Assembly (NCBI GenBank): GCA_049671305.1
Contig: JBATUR010000068.1
Coordinates: 1 to 45,813, forward strand
From: CADCTM01 sp049671305
GTDB taxonomy: Bacteria > Cyanobacteriota > Cyanobacteriia > Cyanobacteriales > Coleofasciculaceae
Length of the DNA stretch: 45,813 bases
Reading direction: 5' to 3'
Part shown: positions 35,620 through 44,110 of the stretch, one piece after another
How the letters are laid out: every line of letters begins with the position of its first letter
Numbering within the stretch: position 1 is the stretch's first letter
Notes under the pieces: model-generated
What the model was told of the DNA's origin: nothing
Seen by the model: only the letters and a program-made list of their open reading frames with translations
Databases searched by the model: none
Translations under genes and position numbers: made by a program

Positions 35620-36899
35620 AATTGCTTGCCACTATCCAAGTTAAACAGCATTTGCAATGATTGCATAGCGCGGCGTCTTGCCTCAATATCTTGCTCTGCT
35701 CGTAACTGTACCATTGGGTCGTGGAGAATTTTGTTAACAATACCTCGTGTTAAGGCTTCAATGATTTCTTGATGTTTTTCGGCAAATTCTGAACCCAAAC
35801 GTGACAAGGCTTTTTCTAACTCTTGCTCACGAATTGTTTCAATTTTGTCGCGCAAGCAACTAATTGTGGTTACAGTTTCAAGCGATCGCCACCAAATCTC
35901 AAAAGTTTCGACTTCTTCCTCTAACAATACCTCAGCTTCCATAGCCATCTTGCGACGACTTTCTTGGTTTTGTGCCACCACGGCTTTTAAGTCGTCAACG
36001 TTAAACGCCGAGACATTTTCCAACTCATTGACATCGGAGGCAATATTACGGGGCACAGAGATATCAAATAACATCAAAGTTTGATGTGGTTCTAAGATAG
36101 CTTCCAATTTTGCCCGATCAAGTAATGGTTCCGTCGCCGAGGTGCTAGTAAATACTAAGTCAGACTGGGCAATGACACTCATCATGTCCGAAAGTAGACA
36201 CAATTCTAACTCGGCAGAAGGAAACTGTTTTGCCAAGTCCTCAGAGCGCTTGTGAGAACGATTTAAAATGGAAATATTAACCGCTCCTTTAGCTAAAAGG
36301 TGTTTGACAAGCAAGCAAGACATCTTACCTGCACCAACGATAGCAACGCGGCAAGCGGCTAAGTTTTGCACTTTAATTTGAGCCAATTCTACTGCTGCCG
36401 AACTAATCGAAACAGCACCCGTACCAATACTGGTTTCTGTACGGACACGCTTACCTGCAGTCATTGCTTGTTTAAACAAACGATCCAACAAACGTCCGAT
36501 TCCTTTATGTTGTTGACCGAGTTTATGAGTGTTTTTGACTTGGGCTAAAATTTGCCCTTCTCCTAACACCAAACTATCAAGTCCTGCTGCCACTCGCATC
36601 AAATGCATGACGGCATCTTGATGTAACAAGATAAACAAATGCTGGCGCAATTGTTGCAGAGGCAGTTGGCTAAACTCTGCCAAAAATTGCGTTAATTCAC
36701 GAATTCCCTGCTCGGTTTCCTGAGCAACTACATAAATTTCTAAGCGATTGCAAGTGCTAAGTATTGCTACTTCTTCAATGTGAGGATAGCTACATAATTG
36801 CTGCATCACATTTTCCATTCTCGCTTCTTGAATGCTCAGTTTTTCCCGAACTTCAACAGGCGCTGTCTTGTGACTTAAACCTACGACTGCGATATGCAT
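35613..36899 (-). CDS. hemA: glutamyl-tRNA reductase
   Basis: A 428-residue enzyme that reduces glutamyl-tRNA to glutamate-1-semialdehyde, the first committed step of haem, chlorophyll and bilin synthesis. The start MHIAVVGLSHKTAPVEVREK is diagnostic. The catalytic cysteine is C50 in STCNR. The NADPH-binding domain has VAIVGAGKMSCLL, and the C-terminal helical dimerisation region ends at residue 428. Length is normal. It is transcribed from the left side of a structured 360-base gap, downstream of glpX on the same strand. Confidence 0.97.
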   Translation of the reverse strand: MHIAVVGLSHKTAPVEVREKLSIQEARMENVMQQLCSYPHIEEVAILSTCNRLEIYVVAQETEQGIRELTQFLAEFSQLPLQQLRQHLFILLHQDAVMHLMRVAAGLDSLVLGEGQILAQVKNTHKLGQQHKGIGRLLDRLFKQAMTAGKRVRTETSIGTGAVSISSAAVELAQIKVQNLAACRVAIVGAGKMSCLLVKHLLAKGAVNISILNRSHKRSEDLAKQFPSAELELCLLSDMMSVIAQSDLVFTSTSATEPLLDRAKLEAILEPHQTLMLFDISVPRNIASDVNELENVSAFNVDDLKAVVAQNQESRRKMAMEAEVLLEEEVETFEIWWRSLETVTTISCLRDKIETIREQELEKALSRLGSEFAEKHQEIIEALTRGIVNKILHDPMVQLRAEQDIEARRRAMQSLQMLFNLDSGKQFS

Positions 36900-37259
36900 G
36901 AGTTCTCCAAAGTTTTGTCGTCTTTTTGGTTAGATATCACGATGTTTTTTAAGAGTATTATGGCGGGTTATGATTTGTCTAATTTTAATAATTTAGACGC
37001 TATCTAACCTTAAATCGAAGGGATTGAAAATAAAGTTTATCAAAGTTAAAGTATGGGCAAGCCCAGGCTTTGGGTAATGCCAAATATCGTCTCAGTAGGG
37101 GCGACAGTGGCAATACCTATTTTGAGCAGAGTTTTTGAACATCGTCCCGCCTTATTCCAGGATAGGCGTGATTTGTCAAAATCTCCTTGTGTGCTCCACC
37201 CATACTTTAGTAAACTCCTGGACGAGTTATCGGTTTAGCAGCAACACCTACAGATATTA
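36900..37259. other. 360-bp gap upstream of hemA, with nested inverted repeats
   Basis: The gap lies between the glpX stop and the hemA start, both on the minus strand, so it includes the hemA promoter and leader. Bases 37047-37209 are bounded by an exact 11-bp inverted repeat and contain an inner inverted repeat. A 61-codon plus-strand frame at 37053-37238 has no recognisable content and is not called. No consensus promoter was assigned. Confidence 0.65.
37047..37209. repeat. nested inverted-repeat element
   Basis: Outer arms are TAAAGTATGGG (37047-37057) and CCCATACTTTA (37199-37209), an exact match. Inner arms are GGTAATGCCA (37073-37082) and TGGCAATACC (37108-37117), with one mismatch. 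AAGCC/GGCTT (37059-37063 and 37066-37070) forms a third small hairpin. It could be a non-autonomous mobile-element remnant or a structured RNA in the hemA leader. Confidence 0.5.
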
Positions 37260-38297
37260 CTACCGCAGTTGCAACTGTTTTGGCTTACCGAACATATGAA
37301 TTGTATCGACAAACCGGGCAGTGTTTGATTGGTTGGAAATGACCAAACTCTGAGTCCGTGCGCCACCAGGGAAGAAGCGTACACCTTCCATTAGTGTGCC
37401 TGGGGTGATACCACAAGCGGCGAATAGTACGGTTTCCCCAGAGGCTAACTCATCGGAGTTGTAAACCTTATCTGGGTCGTTGATATTCATAGATTGTAGG
37501 CGCTCGATGTTGCTTTCTTTGCTTTCGCCAATCAAACCTGTTTTGACGACGGCAGGATCGTAGATCAGTTGACCTTGGAAGTGTCCACCCAAGCAACGCA
37601 TGGCAGCGGCTGAGATGACGCCTTCTGGTGCAGCACCGATACCCATCAAAGCATGGATGTTGCTACCTGCAAAGGCACAGGAAATGGCAGCAGAGACATC
37701 TCCATCACTGATTAGGCGGACTCTGGCGCCAGCGTCACGGATTTCTTTGATCAGTCCATCATGGCGATCGCGTTTCATGACGACTACCACTAATTCTTCG
37801 ATAGAGCGTTCTAGGCACTCGGAAAGAATTTTCAGGTTTTCGGTTGCTGACTTGTTAATATCTACATGACCTTGTGCTGCTGCTGGTGCTGCAAGCTTTT
37901 TCATGTAAAAGTCAGGTGCAGCAAATAAGCCACCTTTCTCAGAAATTGCCAGCACTGCCATTGAACCATTTTGTCCGTAGGCGACTAGGTTAGTGCCTTC
38001 GCAGGGGTCAACTGCAATGTCTATTTCTACGAGTTCATCGGGGTTGCAGAACGCTTTGGCGTCCTCACGGGTACAGATCCCGACTTCTTCACCGATGTAG
38101 AGCATGGGGGCGTTATCGCGTTCCCCTTCTCCGATCACGATGCGACCACGCATATGAATTTTGTTCATACGCTCCCGCATCGCTTCTACCGCTACTTGGT
38201 CGGCGATGTCTTTTTCGCCTTTACCCATCCACTTGGAAGATGCGATCGCGGCTTGTTCGACGACTTCAATAATTTCTAAACCTAACGTGTTTTCCAC
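37260..38297 (-). CDS. glpX: class II fructose-1,6-bisphosphatase / sedoheptulose-1,7-bisphosphatase
   Basis: A 345-residue enzyme that dephosphorylates fructose-1,6- and sedoheptulose-1,7-bisphosphate in the Calvin cycle of cyanobacteria. Diagnostic segments: GRIVIGEGERDNAPMLYIGE, the metal-binding DPCEGTNLVAYGQNG, MKRDRHDGLI, RLISDGDVSAAI and GIGAAPEGVISAAAMRCLGG. Length and start match the cyanobacterial family. It lies immediately upstream of hemA on the same strand, an arrangement known in other cyanobacteria. Confidence 0.96.
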   Translation of the reverse strand: MENTLGLEIIEVVEQAAIASSKWMGKGEKDIADQVAVEAMRERMNKIHMRGRIVIGEGERDNAPMLYIGEEVGICTREDAKAFCNPDELVEIDIAVDPCEGTNLVAYGQNGSMAVLAISEKGGLFAAPDFYMKKLAAPAAAQGHVDINKSATENLKILSECLERSIEELVVVVMKRDRHDGLIKEIRDAGARVRLISDGDVSAAISCAFAGSNIHALMGIGAAPEGVISAAAMRCLGGHFQGQLIYDPAVVKTGLIGESKESNIERLQSMNINDPDKVYNSDELASGETVLFAACGITPGTLMEGVRFFPGGARTQSLVISNQSNTARFVDTIHMFGKPKQLQLR

Positions 38298-38493
38298 GAC
38301 ACCCGTACTCCCAACTGCTTGCTAAATTGCGCGTAAAATAAGGCTATTTCAGTTTTCAAGTCTATCAGAGGGCATACCCCTAGAAACATCCGTAGTCTGA
38401 GAGTCATGTTAAGTTTTGCTGCGATGCTCTTGATTTGATTCGGGTGTACTACAAAAAAAGTGTGTGCTTTTGCTCGTCACTAGCAAGGTTAAA

Positions 38494-38499
38494 AAGGAG
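38494..38499 (+). promoter_or_regulatory. strong ribosome binding site for the Uma2 gene
   Basis: AAGGAG stands 8 bases before the ATG at 38508. This canonical spacing fixes the start and contrasts with the weak or absent sites before most genes in the window. Confidence 0.65.
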
Positions 38500-38507
38500 A
38501 TATCGCC

Positions 38508-39179
38508 ATGACAGCATCAATTCAACCAACTGCTGAACCAACAATCATCTACCCCAACAGCGACGGGCAACCAATGGCAGACAATACCAAACAATTTCGT
38601 TGTATTACAACAATTCAAGGCGGGCTAGATGCGCTGTTTAAAAATAATACAGATGTTTTTGTCGCTGGAGATTTACTTTGGTATCCGCTAGAAGGTGATA
38701 ACAAAACTCGACTCGCTCCTGATGTGATGGTTGTGTTTGGCAGACCAAAAGGCGATAGAGGTTCTTATCAACAATGGCGCGAAAATAATATTGCTCCTCA
38801 AGTTGTTTTTGAGATACTTTCTCCTGGTAATCGCGTCGGAGAGATGCTCAAAAAATTGAGGTTTTATGAAGATTATGGTGTGGAAGAATACTATATGTAT
38901 GACCCGGATCATGTTGATTTAACGGGTTGGCTACGTGCTGGTAATAAACTTAATGATATTGAGTCAATGTTAGGTTGGGTTAGTCCGCGTTTGGGGATAC
39001 GCTTTGAATTGGGTTCAGAATTAGAAATTTATCGACCGGATGGACAGAAGTTTTTAACCTATGTGGAGTTAGAAAGGGAAAGAGAGCAAGCAAAATATGA
39101 GAAAGAATTAGCTCAATCTAAGGTTGAAAGATTAGCTGAAAGATTGCGCGCGATGGGTGTTAATCCGGATGAAGTTTGA
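38508..39179 (+). CDS. Uma2 family (DUF820) PD-(D/E)XK nuclease-like protein
   Basis: A 223-residue protein with the Uma2 core: LAPDVMVVFG with Asp72, VVFEILSPGN with Glu102, then KLRFYEDYGVEEYYMYDP, which contributes the lysine/tyrosine region. A charged C-terminal coiled coil (about 184-215) ends in LAERLRAMGVNPDEV, a tail common in cyanobacterial members. The fold is that of PD-(D/E)XK nucleases, but activity and role are unproved; cyanobacterial genomes carry many copies. It stands 83 bases before the helicase-HNH gene in the same direction. Whether the two work together is open. Confidence 0.85.
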   Translation: MTASIQPTAEPTIIYPNSDGQPMADNTKQFRCITTIQGGLDALFKNNTDVFVAGDLLWYPLEGDNKTRLAPDVMVVFGRPKGDRGSYQQWRENNIAPQVVFEILSPGNRVGEMLKKLRFYEDYGVEEYYMYDPDHVDLTGWLRAGNKLNDIESMLGWVSPRLGIRFELGSELEIYRPDGQKFLTYVELEREREQAKYEKELAQSKVERLAERLRAMGVNPDEV

Positions 39180-39262
39180 GAGTAAATAGCCGCTTACCGA
39201 ACAATTGAATATTCTCTGCTGAGGTTGCGTTATCTTACAAAGTATGCATTTGTTAAGGAAAT

Positions 39263-41860
39263 ATGACTAACTCTCAAAAGAGTCACTTTTATCGTGAGTT
39301 TGACCTAAAAAAGGTGCAGCCGTCTCACAAAGTACCTGCTAATCATCAGAATGAAGCCTTAGCCAAACTTAAGATATGGTTTAAAGAGCAATACTCTGAG
39401 CCGGCTGGCGGTATCCTAGCTTTGCCAACAGGTGGTGGTAAAACTTTCACGGCTAGTCGTTTCCTCTGTTCTAGCTTATCTTTGGATAGCTACGATGGTC
39501 CCGTTTCCAAAGGTTATAAAGTTTTATGGCTAGCACATACCAAACATTTGCTAGAACAAGCTTTCTATAGTTTTGAATCAGAAGTTGGGCGAATATCTGA
39601 ACAAAAACAGCAGCTAAATGTGCGGGTTGTCTCACCAGGACATCAACCCGTCCATTCAATTAAACCCAGTGATGATGTTGTGATTATTACGCTCCAGACA
39701 TTAAGAGGAGCCTATAATCGTCAGAATACTCAACTCGAACCGTTTCTTAAGTCAGCAGGAGATAAGCTTTTTGTTGTCTTTGATGAAGCACACCACTCGC
39801 CAGCGTACAGCTATCGCAAGTTAATGCTGGATTTGCGTAAACGTTTTAGTAATAAAATGTGGCTCTTGGGTTTAACAGCTACTCCAACTTATACAGATGA
39901 AAGTAGACGTGGATGGCTTAGAGAGCTTTTTCCACAAGAGGTAATTTATCCAAAAAATGCAGAAGGTTTTATAGATAGGCTTATAGGTGATGGTATCCTT
40001 GCCAAGCCAGAATTTGAGGAACATCCCACGAATCTTGAAGTTGAATTTGATGAGCAAGAATATAAAAAATGGGTCAGTACCTATAAAGATTTACCAGAAG
40101 ATATCATCAAGAAACTAGCTGAGAATGAAGAACGCAATCAATTTATTGCTGATACCTATGTGAAAAATAAGGAACGCTACAAGAAAACTATTATCTTTGC
40201 AGATAGATGGTATCAATGTGAGGCTTTATGTAAGTTTTTGGAGAAGCGCGGAGTAAAAGCAGGAGCAATTTATACGAAAGTTGATAAAAGTTCGAGTGCC
40301 GTCATTGCCGATCATCAGGAAGTTTTGGAGCAATTCCGTAATGGTGACTTGGAAGTGCTAATTAATATCCAGATGCTGACGGAAGGTACTGATGTTCCTA
40401 ATGCTCAAACCGTTTTCCTGACTAGACAGACTACTAGTAATATCTTAATAACCCAGATGATCGGACGGGCATTGCGTGGACCTCAGTTTGGTGGAACAAA
40501 TGAGGCTTATATTGTCTCTTTTATTGATAACTGGAAGCAGGTAATTAATTGGGGTAAAGCTGACTTTAGTGGTGGAAAGAATGATGATATACCTGAATAC
40601 GGAGGGCAAGCTCCTCTAGACCTGATTTCTATTGAGTTGGTTCGTCGATGGGCTGATCAAGTAGCTATGGGGGAGGGAAGACTCTTCTCTCCTTTCCTAA
40701 CTCTACTTCCTCTCGGATGGTATTTACTTAAGTTTCAGACTGTTGTTTCTGAAAGTGAAGATAATGAGGTTCTTCAACTATTGCTTGTATTTGACAATGA
40801 GAAAGAAAGTTATGAAAAGTTCATTCAGAGTCTCACCCAAGCAAAAAGCAAAGCCTTTGCTGAAATAGATGTTAGTTTTGAAGATAAGCTTCCCCAACTT
40901 GAAGAGTGGAAACGAGAATATTTCAAAAACTCAGAAGAATATATAGGTGCAAATCTTCTACGAAATATCTTCCATATTGCACGTCACGTTGCTCAAAATA
41001 ATGGAGAACAACCAAGATGGTTTGATTTTGAGCAACGGGGAAATCATAACCTAGATACTGTGGCTGAAGGGTTCATCAAAGCTAAGTTAGACCGCATAGC
41101 TGAAAATCAAAAATTGCAAATTGAATACAAGAGAACAGACCGTTACTGGAATGTAATTTACCAGAACTATATCCGCTTTAAAGAGCAGTATGATGTCTGT
41201 GTGAATCGTCTTCTGAATCCGCTACCAGAACCACATCCACCTAATGAAGATGATTATATCGAAGATGATGAACCATATCCACCTAATGAAGATGATTATA
41301 TCGAAGAGGTTGAACTAACTGACGAGACTAAGAGGCTGGTTAAGAAACGAGATGGTAAACGCTGCCTCTGTTGTGGTGAAAAAAATAGCCGTTTGCTGCA
41401 AGTTGACCATATCAAGCCTAGATATTATGGCGGCGCTCACTCATTAGATAACTTACAAACTCTTTGTCGTCAATGTAATCAGATTAAAGGAACTGAAACA
41501 ATTGACTTTCGTATTCATAAGACTCCTCTAACTGTGGCACCTGTCCCTGTTCGGTTATCAGAATTTATCAAGCTTGGAAATCATAAGGATGGATATAAAC
41601 TGTCTCTTCGTCGCAGTCTCAACTTTTTCTACCGCTGTGCTGCTGTTAACTCTGAAATCAAAGTCAACAGCAGCACAGGAGAAAACTTGTATCGATGGGA
41701 CATATCTCTTTACGCTGATAACAATCCTGGTTGGGTAATCCCGTATCTTAAACAGACACTTAGAGAAATTAGGCAGGTTCGATCTCAGGCTGGAGTTGCC
41801 AGACCAAAAGAAATCGTTATAACTGCACCTGGGTTTGATGTTTTCGATGCAATCATTTGA
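39263..41860 (+). CDS. DEAH helicase fused to HNH nuclease, candidate defence protein
   Basis: An 865-residue multidomain protein. Residues 20-430 are a superfamily 2 helicase: Walker A LPTGGGKT (54-61), DEAH (174-177), LTATP (204-208), EGTDVPNAQTVFLTR (374-388) and QMIGRALRG (398-406). Residues 440-650 are a helical region I do not recognise. An acidic linker (655-685) carries a tandem duplication. Residues 687-745 are an HNH nuclease with zinc pairs C701/C704 and C735/C738, the core VDH (714-716) and N730. The last 115 residues form an unrecognised domain. ATG 39263 follows AAGGA at 39255-39259. The layout suggests ATP-driven DNA translocation coupled to cleavage, as in restriction systems; no methylase or specificity gene is adjacent. 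Confidence 0.85.
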   Translation: MTNSQKSHFYREFDLKKVQPSHKVPANHQNEALAKLKIWFKEQYSEPAGGILALPTGGGKTFTASRFLCSSLSLDSYDGPVSKGYKVLWLAHTKHLLEQAFYSFESEVGRISEQKQQLNVRVVSPGHQPVHSIKPSDDVVIITLQTLRGAYNRQNTQLEPFLKSAGDKLFVVFDEAHHSPAYSYRKLMLDLRKRFSNKMWLLGLTATPTYTDESRRGWLRELFPQEVIYPKNAEGFIDRLIGDGILAKPEFEEHPTNLEVEFDEQEYKKWVSTYKDLPEDIIKKLAENEERNQFIADTYVKNKERYKKTIIFADRWYQCEALCKFLEKRGVKAGAIYTKVDKSSSAVIADHQEVLEQFRNGDLEVLINIQMLTEGTDVPNAQTVFLTRQTTSNILITQMIGRALRGPQFGGTNEAYIVSFIDNWKQVINWGKADFSGGKNDDIPEYGGQAPLDLISIELVRRWADQVAMGEGRLFSPFLTLLPLGWYLLKFQTVVSESEDNEVLQLLLVFDNEKESYEKFIQSLTQAKSKAFAEIDVSFEDKLPQLEEWKREYFKNSEEYIGANLLRNIFHIARHVAQNNGEQPRWFDFEQRGNHNLDTVAEGFIKAKLDRIAENQKLQIEYKRTDRYWNVIYQNYIRFKEQYDVCVNRLLNPLPEPHPPNEDDYIEDDEPYPPNEDDYIEEVELTDETKRLVKKRDGKRCLCCGEKNSRLLQVDHIKPRYYGGAHSLDNLQTLCRQCNQIKGTETIDFRIHKTPLTVAPVPVRLSEFIKLGNHKDGYKLSLRRSLNFFYRCAAVNSEIKVNSSTGENLYRWDISLYADNNPGWVIPYLKQTLREIRQVRSQAGVARPKEIVITAPGFDVFDAII
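41228..41311 (+). repeat. in-frame 42-bp tandem duplication in the helicase-HNH linker
   Basis: Two 14-codon units (41228-41269 and 41270-41311) differ by one base in the first 38 positions and in the last few bases. They encode two copies of EPxPPNEDDYIE. The near identity indicates recent duplication. Confidence 0.8.
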
Positions 41861-41990
41861 GTAATTTTATTGGCAAGAGCGATCGCTTATCCTTATCTTG
41901 CTCAAATTAATCAATGCGCTCCGCCTTGCGAATGCGATCGCCTTTTTTCCCAATATTGCTCTACGCTAGAATAAAATCTTTAAAAATAAA

Positions 41991-42305
41991 ATGTTTGAAT
42001 TTCTCAATCCCCTAATTGGACGCAATCCCGATCGCATGAAAGCCAATGTGGAAATCTACACCTGGCAAACCTGTCCCTACTGCATCCGCGCTAAAATGCT
42101 GTTGTGGTGGAAGGGCGTTAATTATACAGAATATAAAATAGACGGTGATGATGCAGCTAGAGCAACAATGTCCGAACGTGCTAATGGACGTAGAAGCGTA
42201 CCGCAAGTTTTCATCAACAACGAACACGTTGGTGGTTGTGATGACATCTATGCCTTAGATGGCAAAGGTCAATTAGACCCCATGTTAGCGCAACCAGTTA
42301 TGTAG
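41991..42305 (+). CDS. grxC: glutaredoxin 3-type dithiol glutaredoxin
   Basis: A 104-residue thioredoxin-fold oxidoreductase with active site CPYC (28-31), cis-proline segment SVPQVF (P71) and glutathione-binding GGCDD (82-86 region). It reduces protein disulfides or mixed glutathione disulfides in the cytoplasm. A 16-residue N-terminal stretch (FEFLNPLIGRNPDR) precedes the core; cyanobacterial homologues share it, so the ATG at 41991 is kept instead of the internal ATG at 42036. The 130-base gap before it holds two HIP1 octamers and a weak hairpin followed by CTTTTTT near 41941-41948. Confidence 0.92.
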   Translation: MFEFLNPLIGRNPDRMKANVEIYTWQTCPYCIRAKMLLWWKGVNYTEYKIDGDDAARATMSERANGRRSVPQVFINNEHVGGCDDIYALDGKGQLDPMLAQPVM

Positions 42306-42380
42306 AGGAACAATTATTCTCTGTAGACGGACTTGGTTTATATAACCCCAGGGTGAATGTCTGCGGCGTAAACAAAAGCC

Positions 42381-42875
42381 ATGACACTCAACGATCCAAC
42401 CTATTTAATTCATCGGCAATGGATGAGTCAAGCGATCGCCTTAGCTCAAGTTGCAGGTGATGCCGGAGAAGTGCCAGTCGGCGCGGTGATCGTTGATGCT
42501 AATCATAACCTAGTGGCAACTGCCCAAAACCGTCGAGAGCGAGACAAAGACCCCACAGCTCATGCTGAAATTCTCGCATTACGCAGTGCAGGTCAAGTCC
42601 TACAAACCTGGCATCTTAATAACTGTACCCTTTATGTCACCTTGGAGCCTTGTACAATGTGTGCGGGTGCAATTATTTTGGCGCGGTTAGGGCTTTTAGT
42701 TTACGGAGTGGACGATCCAAAAACTGGCACAATCAGAACTGTTGCCAATATTCCCGATAGTATTTGCTCTAATCACAAGTTGCCAGTGCTGGCGGGAATT
42801 ATGGAATCTGCTTGTAGAGAGCAATTGCAATCTTGGTTTGCCATGCGGCGTCATGCTAAGAGAGTAGGCTTGTAG
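42381..42875 (+). CDS. tadA: tRNA-specific adenosine deaminase
   Basis: A 164-residue zinc deaminase that converts wobble adenosine-34 to inosine in tRNA-Arg(ACG). The metal and catalytic motifs are HAE (H61, E63) and PCTMCAGAI (C91, C94). The GEVPVGAVIV segment is typical of TadA. Length is normal. It begins 75 bases after grxC in the same direction; the two may be co-transcribed, which is inference. Confidence 0.95.
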   Translation: MTLNDPTYLIHRQWMSQAIALAQVAGDAGEVPVGAVIVDANHNLVATAQNRRERDKDPTAHAEILALRSAGQVLQTWHLNNCTLYVTLEPCTMCAGAIILARLGLLVYGVDDPKTGTIRTVANIPDSICSNHKLPVLAGIMESACREQLQSWFAMRRHAKRVGL

Positions 42876-43061
42876 AGGGATGATTTATCCTCTCCACAGT
42901 AAGAAACTAGGCAATTGTGGCAACTTTTTTCAACTCGTTCACCAACCAGTGCAATTTCACTCATGACACAGTTAAAAGTGTCCCCTAACTCGCAGACAGT
43001 GATTAGGGAAAAAACATAAAGTAATAGTGTACATAAAGATTCAGTAAAGAAACCTCAACCA

Positions 43062-43847
43062 ATGATGCAGTTAGACACCCGTGTACCAACTCAAGTGATG
43101 ACAACACCGAAAGATGACATTTCAGAGAACTCTACTTGCCAAAAATTGCCAGAAACCTCTGCTGAGATGTCCACTTCGGCAAAAACCACTCCTGTTACTT
43201 CCCGTGTTTGCAATTGGTTAACTGCTATCCTCTATCCTTTAGGAAGTTTTGTCATCTTGCCCTTTTATTTTCGCAAGCTAACAGTAGTTGGACAAGAAAA
43301 TCTGCCCAAAACTGGCTCGGCGATTTTGGCACCAACTCATCGCTCTCGTTGGGATTCTTTGATTATGCCCTATTCAACTGGCAAAACAACGACTGGACGT
43401 GATTTGCGGTTTATGATTTCGGAGGACGAAATTAAAGGCATTCAAGGCTGGTTTATGCGGCGTTTGGGTGGATTTCCAGTTAATACCAAGCAGCCAGGAA
43501 TTGGCACAATTCGTCACAGTGTGGAACTTCTTCGCAACGGCGAAACCTTGGTGATTTTTCCTGAAGGCAATATTTTTCGTGATCGCAAAGTTCAACCGCT
43601 GAAGCCTGGAATGGCTCGTATTGCTCTACAAGCAGAATCAAGCCAGCCTGATAATCATTTGAAAATTGTGCCTATTAGTATTCGTTATAGTTCTCCTATT
43701 CCTCACTGGCGCTGTGATGTGGAGGTAAAAATTGGCACTCCTATAACAGTGGCAGATTATGGCACGAAGTCAGCGAAAAAAAGTGCTCCAAAGTTAACGC
43801 ATGATTTGGAAGCTGCAATGAAAGAGTTGCATGAAGACGAGGTTTAA
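43062..43847 (+). CDS. 1-acyl-sn-glycerol-3-phosphate acyltransferase (PlsC family)
   Basis: A 261-residue lysophosphatidate acyltransferase-type enzyme. H93-x4-D98 in HRSRWDSL is the catalytic motif, and FPEGN (166-170) is the acceptor-binding motif, with Asn where many homologues have Thr. A hydrophobic segment at 53-70 should anchor it in the membrane. The first 48 residues are rich in Thr and Ser and have no obvious fold, so a downstream start is possible; the in-frame ATGs at 43065 and 43098 are candidates. The product would be phosphatidate for membrane lipids. A 186-base gap before it has no other gene. Confidence 0.85.
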   Translation: MMQLDTRVPTQVMTTPKDDISENSTCQKLPETSAEMSTSAKTTPVTSRVCNWLTAILYPLGSFVILPFYFRKLTVVGQENLPKTGSAILAPTHRSRWDSLIMPYSTGKTTTGRDLRFMISEDEIKGIQGWFMRRLGGFPVNTKQPGIGTIRHSVELLRNGETLVIFPEGNIFRDRKVQPLKPGMARIALQAESSQPDNHLKIVPISIRYSSPIPHWRCDVEVKIGTPITVADYGTKSAKKSAPKLTHDLEAAMKELHEDEV

Positions 43848-44062
43848 GAGGATTTATTGCTAGTTACAAGGTGTTAGGTAAATTGGTTTGAGGCTCGATG
43901 CATTCGCGCTTGGGTTTGTTCTATTCTTAATGTTCATGGCTTATTGAAGATGTGATATTTTTAGGTTGAAGTTTTGATAGGCTTCTCAAATATTTTCGTG
44001 TGGCGTCCAAATATTCCCCAGGTATTCCAAGCAAGTTTACAGATGGCGATGGTATGCAAAAC

Positions 44063-44087
44063 AAAGCGACTCCATAGGAATCGCTTT
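44063..44087 (-). terminator. hairpin, probable terminator or remnant
   Basis: Arms AAAGCGA-C-TCC and GGA-A-TCGCTTT pair across a 3-base ATA loop with one mismatch. Read on the minus strand, the stem is followed by a T-rich TTTGTTTTG, so it could end transcription through the relic at 44111-44479. Confidence 0.45.
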
Positions 44088-44110
44088 TGAGGTGTATGTA
44101 TTGAAAAGTA

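Noticed and set aside
37053..37238. 61-codon frame between glpX and hemA
   Set aside because: It coincides with the nested inverted-repeat element and shows no protein-like motif.
41870..41950. Terminator between the helicase-HNH gene and grxC
   Set aside because: Only short stems around HIP1 octamers and one CTTTTTT run were seen. Too weak to list as a separate feature.
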